From Bryoerythrophyllum caledonicum (taxonomy: Eukaryota > Streptophyta > Bryopsida > Pottiales > Pottiaceae), in the NCBI GenBank assembly GCA_963971425.1, contig OZ020514.1, positions 18,263,406-18,327,405 on the forward strand: a DNA stretch of 64,000 bases. The letters are read 5' to 3'. Made by a program: the position numbers and the translations under genes. Below, piece after piece: positions 45,016 to 55,497 of this stretch (position 1 is the stretch's first letter; every line of letters starts with the position of its first letter). The notes beneath the pieces were generated by a model. That model did not search any database. It saw only the letters and a program-made list of their open reading frames with translations, and was not told the DNA's origin.

Positions 45016-46555
45016 CTTACAAACTTGGTTCATATAATGTTTAAAAAATCGGTATTTATTACGTACATTGCATAACATGCATTAAGTTACATGATCAGGT
45101 TGCCAAATTATAGGGGCTATTGTTGTATGTTAACAATGTGAATACTAACCATAAACGTTGTCAAAACTTGGCTTTTATTATGGTAATTTATAGTGAAATA
45201 TAGCATTGAAAATAAGCAAACTTCCACATTTAAGTTCTCATTGTAAAATTATTTTAGATTTTCATAATTAAAAATGATGTATTTAGAAATTCAATGAAAG
45301 TACATTTTTCATTGATGTGAATAAAACACTAAGAAGACACGTTCTAGACTAAAATTAATCTTCAATATATGATGTTTGGATTCACCTATTTAAATTTGTT
45401 ATAATATTTTAAATGAGCACTGTTCATTTTAATACCCTTGTATTGTATGTTAGGTGAATATTTTTTAATTGATATTTATCACGCTTGTATCATTGGTATA
45501 CGAGGTTTCATAGAATACGTTAAAATGATTAAAATCCATTCGGATGTGGAACAATTTCCCTTATTCACCAAACCTTCACTAATTAAATCTGTATATATAC
45601 TACGACCTCAAACTATAGATATAATACACCCACTTCATATTATCGTAGATGGTTTAAATAATAATAACTATAAATCATCGTACATATAAATTATGTTCTA
45701 GAGAACCAATAAAGTTTTAAAACTATAATTATAGTATGACACTGTTAATGGCAGCATGAACATATTCCACTCAATGAACTCTAGTTAACTTATTCAATGC
45801 ATTGATATATTACACAAATACATAATTATCCACATTGGTCATGTAATAGATCATGTAATGATACAAAATTATTACTCCCACATGATGAACTATTGTCAAA
45901 ACAACTCATATTGATATTGTTATTAATTACTCATTGAAATAGTAATTTTTTTTTTCAAATTTGGTAGTGTCGAGTAAAGAAAGATCGATAACCACAACAA
46001 ATCGAGAGCCCTAACCAACATCAAATATACGAAAAACATACACCAAAAGAAGTATACGTGATACATCTTCAAAGAACATTGAGTATGAAATCACTCACGT
46101 ACTCGAGCGTCTCGCACTCCACGAAGGGAGAATCAACAAGTGCAAGTAGTATAGAAGAATGCAAAGCCTTCACTAATGATAAACAATCACTTAACGCAAT
46201 GGTAATCTCTAACACTCTCTAACTCACTCACAAAGCTTGACATGACAAAGGCATCAAGTCAAGGACCCGTACAGCGCTATATGCACACGCATGTACAATC
46301 CTAATTGGATGAAAATCATCCATGTTTGAATGCGATGCGCTGAAGTTCTACCCACAACAGACGTAGATTAGTAACAAACTAACAAACGCTAAATCTACGA
46401 TACAAAGAGGCCGTCCATGCCACATCCTGTGACATTAGTGTTTCTTAAATTTTATCTAGTTTTGATGTAGTAAGGTGCAGTTTACAAAGGTAGTGTAAGT
46501 CTTGTGTTGCCAAAAAATCTTTTCTGAAACGAAGATGAAATGAATTATATGCATC
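45016..46555. other. AT-rich stretch, no gene recognised
   Basis: No protein-like frame, no terminal repeat and no palindrome of the AGCTCGA family was seen. The last 30 bases (GATGAAATGAATTATATGCA and on to CAGGCT) match the start region of the gypsy gag at about 31630-31660, on the opposite strand, so a short gypsy fragment may abut element F. Confidence 0.4.
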
Positions 46556-46976
46556 AGGCTTAGCTCTTCTTCCTAAGACTCCTACGCCTAGGGATTACCT
46601 CTTCTGCGGCCGCACTAGTCTCAGCTTGCTCCGGAGTGGACGCTGGCGGCTCCCGTGTAGACTCGGGCTCGTTGTCCTTCTGACCGGAAGAAGTTTCCAG
46701 ATCCTCCGCAATTGGTGCGCCGATCTGTGGTGATGGTGACCGCACTCGAGTGTTGGGCAGGTCTTGAAAGCTTCCGCTGGGGTTGACATCCATGTCAATC
46801 ACTACTCGGCTGAGAGGTGGAGGAGTTGCCTGCATTTAAACTAGAGAGGGAGACTCCGACGGAATCCAGAAGAGAAGAGGGGGTTCCTGCGAGAGGCCTT
46901 CCGGCATGACGCTTTGCCACTTCTCGAGGGTCTCTGTGCTCGAAAAGGGCACCTTACTCCAGCTCATCGAAGAGGC
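46556..46976 (-). pseudogene. C-terminal part of gag-like element F
   Basis: The minus strand reads SSMSWSKVPFSSTETLEKW, MDVNPSGSFQDLPNTRVRS and ends EEVIPRRRSLRKKS then TAG. It aligns with the C-terminus of G and with MSWNGVAFPSTESMQKW of D. It is separated from its upstream part (49498-49935) by element H. Confidence 0.65.
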
Positions 46977-48150
46977 TGTGGTGGTGTAGTTATCGTTTTG
47001 GTTGGATTGGAAGTAAACCCAAAGCACCAAATCAATATAGGTGGATTCGTTCGCGGGGAAAGATTGTTTATATGAATGCCACTATGTTATTGTCACGATT
47101 GCTTACACTCTTGCTTCCTAACTTCTCTTAACAATTGCTATCACTCAATTACTCTCTTGCAACACTCTAAACCTAAATCTTCTCCAATTCTCTTTCCTTT
47201 ATTATCTCATGATCTCATAATCATGTCAATTTTTCTTTTCTTCACTGTAATCACAGTATAGTATACTCAATAATGCGTGATTATCTTCCCGTAATCACTT
47301 TCAACAACCAATTCTTTCACAGAGATTACAATCTCTTCACTTTCATAATTCCATTCTCTAACTTTTCTATCTTCACAATTCTCACACAATGTTCATAAAC
47401 TTCATCTCCAATCACACAATCACAGTTCTTTAACTCCAATTCCATTCATACTTAATCTTAATCACAATTCTACAAAAGAAAATAACAAAATCCAAAGAAA
47501 CAAAGAGGTAGCACCAAGCTTGCCCCGGCTTACGACTATCACAGTCTGGCCTCGAATCCATCTTCCGCAAAGTCTTTATCCAAAAACTGAACCTAACTTC
47601 CAGATTCCAAACGTCACATTTGCTTCTTAACCAACTTTTCACGTAACTTCCCAATCTTACTACTGAACTACAAAACTAACTTGCTAACTTCCGAAACTAA
47701 CCAATTCTAATCCGCATGTGAACACAAAAACTAATTACACATTCTACAGGTGGTTTGATTAATTTCTTTTTTCTCTATAGGTGACTTTTTGTAGTTAGAG
47801 TGGTGGTGTTACCAATAGGTAGGATTCTGGTAGTGTAACTGGCGGCTAGTAGGAGTTAGTTTCCTACTAGGTTGGAAACAGTGCAGTTAGGTGGTTGGTG
47901 GTAACCAACCAAACCAATCGGGTAGTATAAGTCAAGACAAAACCGATTGGAAAAACAATCTCTTTGTGTGTAGTGTAGGAGCTCCTTCCACCGATTGGAA
48001 GTATTAGTTGAATGTTGGTAGTTTTCTTTGGTGACTGTGATGTGATGTGTGAGAGAGTACTATTGGAGAAATAAAATATGATTTTGGAAATCTGTGTGAT
48101 TGGAGTTTGATGTCGATGTGGAGTAAGTGGTGAATGGAGAAGGTTTGAAA

Positions 48151-48720
48151 CTGATTGGAATTAACGAACCAGCATGGGTGCATGCCATGGGCTGGTTTCC
48201 AATTGGTCAAGTATACTGAATGTGAGTAATACCCCTGGGGATTTGAATTACCCATTGGGAGAAGAGCTGATTGAGGGATAAGCAGATTGGAGCATAATCA
48301 GACTTCTGTCTGATTTATAAAATTATGAAAATCAATAAAAAGGGTGAGTGAAGAGAATGTGATTGAGACTATTGGAGAATAGTGATTGAAGGACTGTTGA
48401 TGGAGTGTCGTTGTAGACAAATTGGAGAAACCAACATAGAAGCCATGTTGAGTGAGTGCGTGTGAGTGATTTATTATCAATGGGAAGTTGTGTTCCCCAT
48501 TGGCAATTAAACTGATTGGAGTTGGCTGTATTAGAGGAGGAGTAGACTGAAACCAATTAGAGAAGTTGAACAGGCATGGGTGTATGCCATGGCCATGTTA
48601 CCAATTGGTACTTTGGGTGCTGGAGTTGATTGAAGCCAGATTGGGAAGTGTTATCCCATTGGCTCTGAAGACCAGTGAAGAGAAATCAACAATTGGAGAG
48701 TAATCAGACCTGCGTCTGAT
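48151..48720 (+). repeat. Diverged 400-bp direct repeat with ATTGG words in H
   Basis: Segments beginning near 48151 and 48511 share ACTGATTGGA, then CATGGGTG.ATGCCATGG followed by CCAATTGGT, then ATTGGAG..TAATCAGAC..TCTGAT, with an offset of about 400-405 bp. At least 14 ATTGG or CCAAT words occur between 47990 and 48840. Confidence 0.65.
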
Positions 48721-48904
48721 AAGAGAAAAATAAAATAATAAAAATAATAAATAGAAAAATAAATAAAAAAGAGAAGTGTGGATTAAAAAAAATAAGAAGT
48801 GGAAAATGAAATGAAGAAAATTCAAGAAGAAGAATAATTGGAAAATGGAGAAAAAGATGTCATGAAAAGAATAAAGCATTAATTGCCGAGATGAGAGTAA
48901 TGTT

Positions 48905-49261
48905 GTGAGGTGGTTATTAACACCTATGCCGGGTGTGAAATTAACCAATAGGGAATTAATAGACAAGTTGAGAGAATTGTTAAAACAAAAGTATGGAAGA
49001 GCGCATTATTTGGGAGGAATAGTGAAATCAGTAAGTTTGGAGACAAAGAAGAAGATCTGTGAAGAGATACACATATTGTTGAAGACCAACAAAGACACAC
49101 CGATTGGAGCGGTGTTGAGAGAAGAAGATTACCAATGGTTGATCAAATTTGAACCTGAGCACAAGTGGACGGGAGTCATACGAGAGCCTTGCAGCATCGA
49201 AGCAATGATGTTCTGGCAACTTGGAGAATATTATGAGGACGATGGAGTAGAAGATTATTGA
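48905..49261 (+). CDS. Hypothetical 118-residue protein of element H
   Basis: The frame starts ATG at 48905 and ends TGA at 49261. It has a basic first half (NRELIDKLRELLKQKYGRA, ETKKKICEEIHILLKTNKDT) and an acidic end (QLGEYYEDDGVEDY). Composition is protein-like and unlike the surrounding AT-rich repeats, with amphipathic helices predicted by eye. I recognise no family. It is the only credible frame in H and is too short for a transposase, so it may be an accessory or captured fragment, possibly with an upstream exon. A possible alternative start is at codon 8 (MPGVK). Confidence 0.4.
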   Translation: MRWLLTPMPGVKLTNRELIDKLRELLKQKYGRAHYLGGIVKSVSLETKKKICEEIHILLKTNKDTPIGAVLREEDYQWLIKFEPEHKWTGVIREPCSIEAMMFWQLGEYYEDDGVEDY

Positions 49262-49497
49262 AGAATACATCTTGCACCAATAAGAGGTTAGCTTTTGGTT
49301 TTACATATGAAAATTGAGAGATTGGTACTGTCACCAATGAGGTGTTATGGAAGCATGGGTACTTGAGTTAAGTCTGGATTGAACCATCCCATGGGTGTTG
49401 AAGTCATAATCCCAATTCTTTAATTACATACCTCCCTAGCGAACGAATCAGACCACATTGGATTAATTTTCAATTTGTCAAAATTCTACTTAACACA

Positions 49498-49935
49498 GGC
49501 TAAATCCAGAGTCCCGATGAGGTCATTGAAACCTCCGGCCGGTGTCTCCGGAGTTCCGGGTGAAGGTCCGGGTGGAGTTCCGGATGGTCCGGCCTTTGTC
49601 GGTGTGGCAAGTATCGCATCCGAAATTTGGGTCTCAGGTGCCTTTGGAGTTGCGGGCTTTAGGTTCTTCACCAGCTTCTGCATCTTGCTCCAAGTCTCCT
49701 CCATCTTCCGGCTCTGGTCTACAAGGAACCGAGCAAACTGCCCCTATTGAGTTTCTCATCCTTCTCGAGGCTCTCAGTGTAGAGGGAAACCCGGTTGACG
49801 GTGTCCACCGGAAAGTCGAGGGCGGCACGAACCTTCGTCAAGGCCTGGGCGGAGGCAACAACCTTTGCTTCCGCCTCGGCTCTCGCTTGATAGGCTTCCT
49901 CTTGAGCAACTTCCGACTGCTCCACCAAATTCCAG
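49498..49935 (-). pseudogene. Coiled-coil part of gag-like element F
   Basis: Minus-strand frames read QSEVAQEEAYQARAEAEA, LDFPVDTVNRVSLYTESLEK, MEETWSKMQKLVKNLKPATP and GGFNDLIGTLDLA, after which H is inserted. The N-terminal domain is absent; the copy is truncated at about 49935. A frameshift separates the two halves of the piece. Confidence 0.6.
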
Positions 49936-50447
49936 AGCTAGAAGACGTACCACAAATTTTTTTATTTTTATAGTTAGATAGTTATGGATGTTAAAGTTAA
50001 GCAAAATAGCTAAGTTTGAGGGTTAGACTAATCTAGGATAAACCTTTAGGAGAAATTAGGGTAAGAGAATAAGAGGCTATTATAAAAGCCTTAATAGGAA
50101 CAAGGAAAGACCTATAGCCCGAGCCTAGACTTAAGCCTAGGACCCCGCTCCCTCGACCCCAAACCCACACAGAGGCCACCAAATACCCCAAGAAAGACGG
50201 AGGAGCCAGGGTTGTCATAACGGACAGGGTGAGGTGATCGGACCGGGCAGGCAGACGGTTCGGACGTCTCCGTCTCGGGGCGGAGACGCCTCCATGATGG
50301 ACGGGGACGTCCCCGCCTCTGCATCATTCACCTAGGGGACCTTAATGTCTGAAACCTGAAGCTGTCTATTACATTAAATCATTTCACGATATAACCACAA
50401 TGCTCTAATTTCATACTTCCAAATCAAGTAATATCGGCACTGGTTAT
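49936..50447. other. Unassigned stretch with a GC-rich hairpin
   Basis: AT-rich to about 50100, then GC-rich. CGTCTCCG at 50265 pairs with CGGAGACG ending at 50288, followed by GGGGACGTCCCC. No gene-like frame. Confidence 0.35.
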
Positions 50448-50988
50448 TGTAATTCGGAAAATTCACGTTCGCAAAACGCCCAAGACTCACACAAGTCTCT
50501 CCATTATTCTAAATTCTTCCCGGGATGGTCTAACGTCAACCGTTAAGTAGTTTGTCTTTAATTATAGGTCAAAAGCTATCTTTCTATTGAATTACTTAAG
50601 TTTATGCACTCGTTTTTAGGGAATTAAACCTTAAAACATATTACACTTAGCAGTCCATTCTTAAGGTATTAATCCCAAGGATTTAAGTGCTTCAGTAGAG
50701 CCTTGCTCCTCTAAAGAGCCTTGCTCTTGATTTAACTATGAATATGCACGTTTGTTAGTTTCCTATATTTTTGCCATCTTCGGCTCTTGGATACTATCCA
50801 TTGCACTCATGGTTGATTCCTTAATTAATTCCATTAGAATTCACAAACTTACCTTGTGCAATTCGCTCCACTTCTCACGTACGCCCCTCGATTCACGTAC
50901 TCACGTACTTATCACAACTGTTAGTCTCGAACAACACACAAGTTAGGTTAAGCTCCTAAATATTTCTACTCTAAGTCCGGACTTAAGT

Positions 50989-51600
50989 GGGTAGAAGTGA
51001 GCTAGGGTAACTCACTCTTGGGGAAAAAATATATATACCCAGAAGTATATTTTTTTCACAAAAAATCTTGATTTTGCCCAATTTAATGGTGAAAAAAGGT
51101 TTTTCTTCAGAAAAAAATATATTTCAAGATGGATCTATGCATGATGTATCTAAATGGATAAGAAATCAAAGCAAAAATCAACATTGAACCCTATTTTAGG
51201 AGCCTTGAAGAAATATCTCGATTTTTTGCAATAAAAGTGAAAATAAGTTTCCGATCTAGAATTTTCAATTATAATATATGAACTTTTTATGGCGTGAATG
51301 TGTTCCAAAGCTTTTGAAGTATTTAACTTCCTAGAACTCTCAATATAGGTATATTTGGCAAATGTCATATACTTGTGACAGGTATATACTGATGAAAGAT
51401 ACACCTATATTGGCCAAACCGTAAGTCAGAACTCAACATTTTTGGGGTTCTTAGACTTTAAATGAAGGCAATTATCACATTCCATCAATAGAATTCCAAG
51501 ATCAATTCCACATTTGCACTATGCAGCAAAAGAAGGTTCGTGACTCTTTCCAAAACCATTTGTGACACTATAAATATACCACCTTAGTGGACTTTCACCC
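50989..51600. mobile_element. 612-bp MITE-like insertion in the LTR
   Basis: The related LTR lacks this segment. It starts GGGTAGAAGTGAGCTAGG and ends with the inverted form GGGTGAAAGTCCACTAAGG, flanked on both sides by AAGT (50985-50988 and 51601-51604). It holds no gene. Short imperfect TIRs with a 4-bp duplication indicate a small DNA transposon of unassigned superfamily. Confidence 0.65.
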
Positions 51601-51654
51601 AAGTCTAACCTATCTACTAGTCCTTAACACTTAAATGCAAAAAGAGTATCTTCA

Positions 51655-51915
51655 CTCTTACACTTGCATGACTTAAGTTCTGTAACTCAGATTTAAGTTT
51701 TATTATTTAGACTTAAGTTTTCCGTCACTGTAGACTTAAGTCCTAACACTCAGACTCAAGTCCTATCGTTTATACTTAAGTTCTTACTCACTTTAGACTT
51801 AAGTTTTACCACTTAAACTTCAATTCTATTCCACTGTAGACTTAAAATCTATCAGTCAGACTTAAGTCCTATCGTTTATACTTAAGTCCTTCCTCACTGT
51901 AGACTTAAGTTTTCT
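51655..51915. repeat. ACTTAAGT-containing tandem array in the LTR
   Basis: About seven imperfect units of roughly 35-40 bp, each with GACTTAAGT or a close variant and CACTGTAGACTTAAG or TATCGTTTATACTTAAG. The other LTR has only about two such units. Confidence 0.7.
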
Positions 51916-52897
51916 TATTTACACATGCATAAGACTCCCGTCTAATGTTCGAGGACTTAAATTTCGACACTTTAACTTCAGTCTTACATCGACTACTTAT
52001 GCATTCCTCACATTAATGCATCAAGTTTCTTACTCCAAATTAATTTCTAAATGCCTTACATACACTTAGAATTATTACATTAATATTCACAATGTCACTT
52101 TGACATAGTTAGGATCTTCTCTAACTTTATCTCTTGAAGTTTATATATTAAATATTCATATTTCATTCATATGCATTACATTAAATTTAATTGATTAATA
52201 CACACAATTTCATGTCACATAATTAATTAGGATAATATCCTAATTTCTACAATGAAGATCTAAATAGATAATGCATTTATGCATAGGAATTTATTCACAA
52301 ATAATACCTCATGCATACAATTGCATTTACAATACACAATGTCAAATTTATTCTATGAAGAACTAATATTATTGCAATTATACATATTACTCAAGTCACA
52401 CACAAGACTTTACATATGCAAATTCAATAATAATTATATATATTAATAATTTCACACATAACATAATACTCTTACAGCATAAGAGATTTTTCAATTACTA
52501 GCTTTTTCACCTAAGCTAGGGCTCACTCCAATCTTCCTCCAAGGAATGTCTATGGTAATGGCAAAGAATGCTAAAAATTCAAGCCAGTCATTCTACTCAA
52601 ATCCAAGAGGCACACCTGTAGGAAAAACGGTTTTTTCTATAATTAACCATTAAGATTAATTCCACTAAATCCTCACATCTATTCATATCTAGATATGAAA
52701 AGGCACACCCTTCCCAAAGGGTGCGAATTCGACCCTTTTCCCATTATTCCTTATATCTTGGATATGAATAGGTACTTCTTAATTAATTAACTATTTAATG
52801 TACACTTAATTATTAATTATTTGATTCTCCATATATCTACAATCCTTTTTACACTTAATTTTTTGAAAAAAACTATTTTTAGGATTTAGGCTCTACA

Positions 52898-53157
52898 ATT
52901 ATCTAAGAATTTTTTTAATCTCCTAGCTTCTTCTATAAATTATCACAACTCTCTTGATTTCACATACATATCGTAGCTACTTTTCTTGTCCCTTAATCAT
53001 TCAAACGACCCAATCTGTGCACTCCTTCAGTGGACGGGCCACCCATAAACGCATCTCAAAGGACAATATCATCATCATCTGGTGCCTCATCGCAATCCGG
53101 ACCGTTGTCATCATTAGCAACTTCATCGCTCTCATGTTCGTATTCTCCATTGCTACC
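52898..53157 (-). pseudogene. Acidic C-terminal fragment of the gene interrupted by A, B and C
   Basis: On the minus strand from 53157 the frame reads SNGEYEHESDEVANDD, then NGPDCDEAPDDDDIVL and a stop. It continues, in frame and without the elements, from the fragment at 57220-57517. The last five bases CTACC are the target duplication of element A. The protein is not recognised. The rest of the interval is AT-rich. Confidence 0.45.
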
Positions 53158-53509
53158 TGTGGGAATCAGTTCCCACATGGTGGCGGAAGTTAACCTAAAA
53201 ATCGAGCAAAAACAAAAAAATTAGTTAGATAGATACGATATTCTGTGCTAGAATAAAACCTATAGTCAGTTTGTAAGAGTAAAGACAGGTGGACCCGGCT
53301 CAACTCCCTAATTAAGTCTAAAGCTGCGAAACGGACAACCGGAGTACTTAACAGAATTCCGGGATAGTTTGTCATTCGGAACTATCATCCGGAGCTATCA
53401 CCATTAGATGTCATCATGAGCCGTTCTAACGGCCAGACTACAAAAGGCTCTGACACTAGGAAAAACTCTTTCTTTTTCTATCTTCTTCTCGTGTGGTGCA
53501 TCCACTCTA

Positions 53510-53511
<2 letters not shown>

Positions 53512-53583
<72 letters not shown>
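53512..53583. repeat. (CT)n microsatellite in the leader of A
   Basis: About 36 uninterrupted CT units, 140 bases upstream of the gag-like start codon. Confidence 0.95.
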
Positions 53584-53585
<2 letters not shown>

Positions 53586-55334
53586 ATTCTCTTAACTGCT
53601 GGCCGTTAGGGTTTGTTAGTTAGACGGTTAGAACGGACGTATGTCCGTTAGGGAGGGTTTTTGTGAGGTCGGTGCGTGCAGGGACAACCTTGAGAGAACG
53701 TGAGGAAGAAGGCAGACCTAATGAAGACGGTCCTTATAGCGAAGAATAAGAGAACTGATAGAGATGGACATGGAAAGCGAGACGAAGAGCCGGCCGCTGC
53801 GCTCCTGCCCTAGACATGGGTCCTTCTAGAAATCCCTATAGACCCGAACGAGTACAACCTTTTGAAGGAAAGTCTGAAGACCATGGGCTGCGACAGCTTT
53901 TTCGAAGTCGCCTGGGGCATCCGGGAGGAGCCATATGTCCAGGAGCTGATAGGAACCCCGGACCTTAAGTACAAAGGCTTGCTGCGAGCCCATTCGGAAC
54001 TCTGGGGAGTTCCGGAATGGACACGGACATACAAGTTCCAAGCAGGCCGCACCAAGGTGGTGGAACGACGAGACGAGTTCCTAGCGGAGGAATTCGTAGG
54101 GAATGCCGATCCAAAGGAGGGCTACATCATGCAAGACTTACAGCACCAGGATGCCCAGCTGGTGCTAGGGTTTCTAAACCCTATTTTCTATCCGGAAAAG
54201 TCGAAGCAAGTAGTGGCGATGTGAGCCTGTACTTTCCTCGAAGCACTCCGGAGAAAGATTGTTGTGGATGGGGGACGCTCATAAGCAAAATGATCAACCG
54301 GCTTGTGGCTAACCTCCAGAAGGTGAAAAAATCGGCGACCCCCCTAGCTTCCTACATGGTGCATCTCTACTGCCACCACCAGTAGCTCACCCAGACGGAG
54401 TAGAGGCAGTATGTCAAAATCCTCAACCTCCAAAAGTACAAAGGTGAAGAGTTTGAAGAAGAATACGGAAGGACAGCAGAACTTGTGCCGGAATCAACAA
54501 CCACGGACACTCTGGAAGAAGACCGGAAGACCCAGAAGAGGCCCCGAGAGTCCGGACAATAGCAGTTTGTCCGGATCGTCCGGTGAAGACGAGTCTGGGC
54601 CATCCGAGGAATCCAGCCGGAAGATGAGGAAGCTCGACCCGGAAGACTCCAAGGCCCAGCTGAAGGAGATGGATGACCTCCTGCGAGAGGTGGGCTGGAG
54701 AGTGGCCGCCCTAAAGGAGACCAACTACATCGTTACAACCGGCGTAGCACAGGTCTTCCGGAGTCGGGGAGTCGATCGACTGGAAGACGCGATCCACTGG
54801 GTGGAGGATATCTAGAGCAAAGAGGCTGATGTGAAGGCGTTGCACCTACAGGTCTCGACCTTGTACAAATCCAACACGGAGTTGGAGAATAAGGCAAAGC
54901 AACTACGGTAGGAGGCAGACTTGGCAGTGGTAGGCCGGAAAGAGGTGGAGGCAAGAGCCAACGTATCGGCAGCCGCCTTAACGGAGGTCCGGGGGGCTCT
55001 GACCTTTCCGATGGACACGGTCAACCAGAGCCTGTTCTTCACCAAACCGATGGAGAAGGAGGAGAAGGTGACTAGGGCCAACATCTTCCGGTTTTTCTTT
55101 GATCAAGCGGAAAAGATTTGGCGGCCCTGGGAGCAAATGAAGTTGCTGGTGAGCAACATCACTCCGGCAGACCTTGAGTTCCAATCGGCTCAGGTACCGG
55201 AAGACTTCATGACTCCGGATCGGACCACAGCTCCTCCGGAACCGCCATAGTCTGATCCGGCTGCAGCCCCAGGTACCTCAGCCAATCCGAAGACCCTCCA
55301 TACTCCGTCACCTCGGACACCAGCAGAAGGCATT

Positions 55335-55497
55335 AACACCATATTCATTATATTGGGAGATTTCCATGATTTTGATCTAGTGCACATTCAGCTCGACTCG
55401 AGCTGAATGTGCATAGTGGGTACATTTTAGAGCTCAAGAGCAACATATGTATTAAATTGGGAGGCTCACAATCTCCCAATATAATGAATATGGTGTT
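55335..55497. mobile_element. 163-bp MITE related to the large TIR transposon
   Basis: The ends are inverted copies starting AACACCATATTCATTATATT and continuing GGGAGATT. CATT is duplicated on both sides (55331-55334, 55498-55501), and removing insert plus one CATT restores alignment with B and C. The interior has one perfect AGCTCGA palindrome (55381-55413) and a small GGGAG..CTCCC hairpin next to the right end. The left end matches the right end of copy 1 and the right end matches the left end of copy 2, so it is probably a deletion derivative mobilised by that family. Confidence 0.85.
55381..55413. repeat. Perfect 33-bp AGCTCGA palindrome within the MITE
   Basis: Arms of 16 bases TGCACATTCAGCTCGA/TCGAGCTGAATGTGCA flank one central C. 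The arms are of the copy 2 type (CATTCAG) rather than the copy 1 type (CTTTAG). Confidence 0.95.

Larger units (their letters stand above)
46977..49497. mobile_element. Unknown 2.5-kb insertion element H inside F
   Basis: The gag-like frame of F is cut cleanly. Joining the flanks restores TLDLASSMSW, matching relatives. The insert begins TGTGGTGGTG at 46977 and ends TTAACACA at 49497 on the plus strand, with GGC on both sides as a possible 3-bp target duplication (GGC at 46974-46976 and 49498-49500). The ends share only TGTG/CACA plus an inverted GCGAACGAATC at about 70-80 bases inside each end. The interior has a two-copy 400-bp repeat, many ATTGG words and one 118-codon frame. I cannot assign a superfamily. 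Confidence 0.6.
50448..52897 (-). mobile_element. Solo LTR (or distant 5' LTR), same family as 18889-20530
   Basis: On the minus strand it begins TGTAGAGCCTAAATCC at 52897 and ends CGAATTACA at 50448. It aligns to the LTR at 18889-20530 over its whole length apart from a 612-bp insertion and an expanded repeat array. Flanks GTTAT (left) and ATTAT (right) agree at four of five bases, favouring a solo LTR. The alternative, that it is the 5' LTR of the same element, is not excluded because the outer flanks ATGAT and ATTAT also agree at four of five. Confidence 0.65.

Noticed and set aside
35221-46555. A right-hand terminus for transposon copy 2
   Set aside because: No inverted ATATGGTGTT end was found between 40 kb and 46.5 kb, so the right limit is left open rather than guessed.
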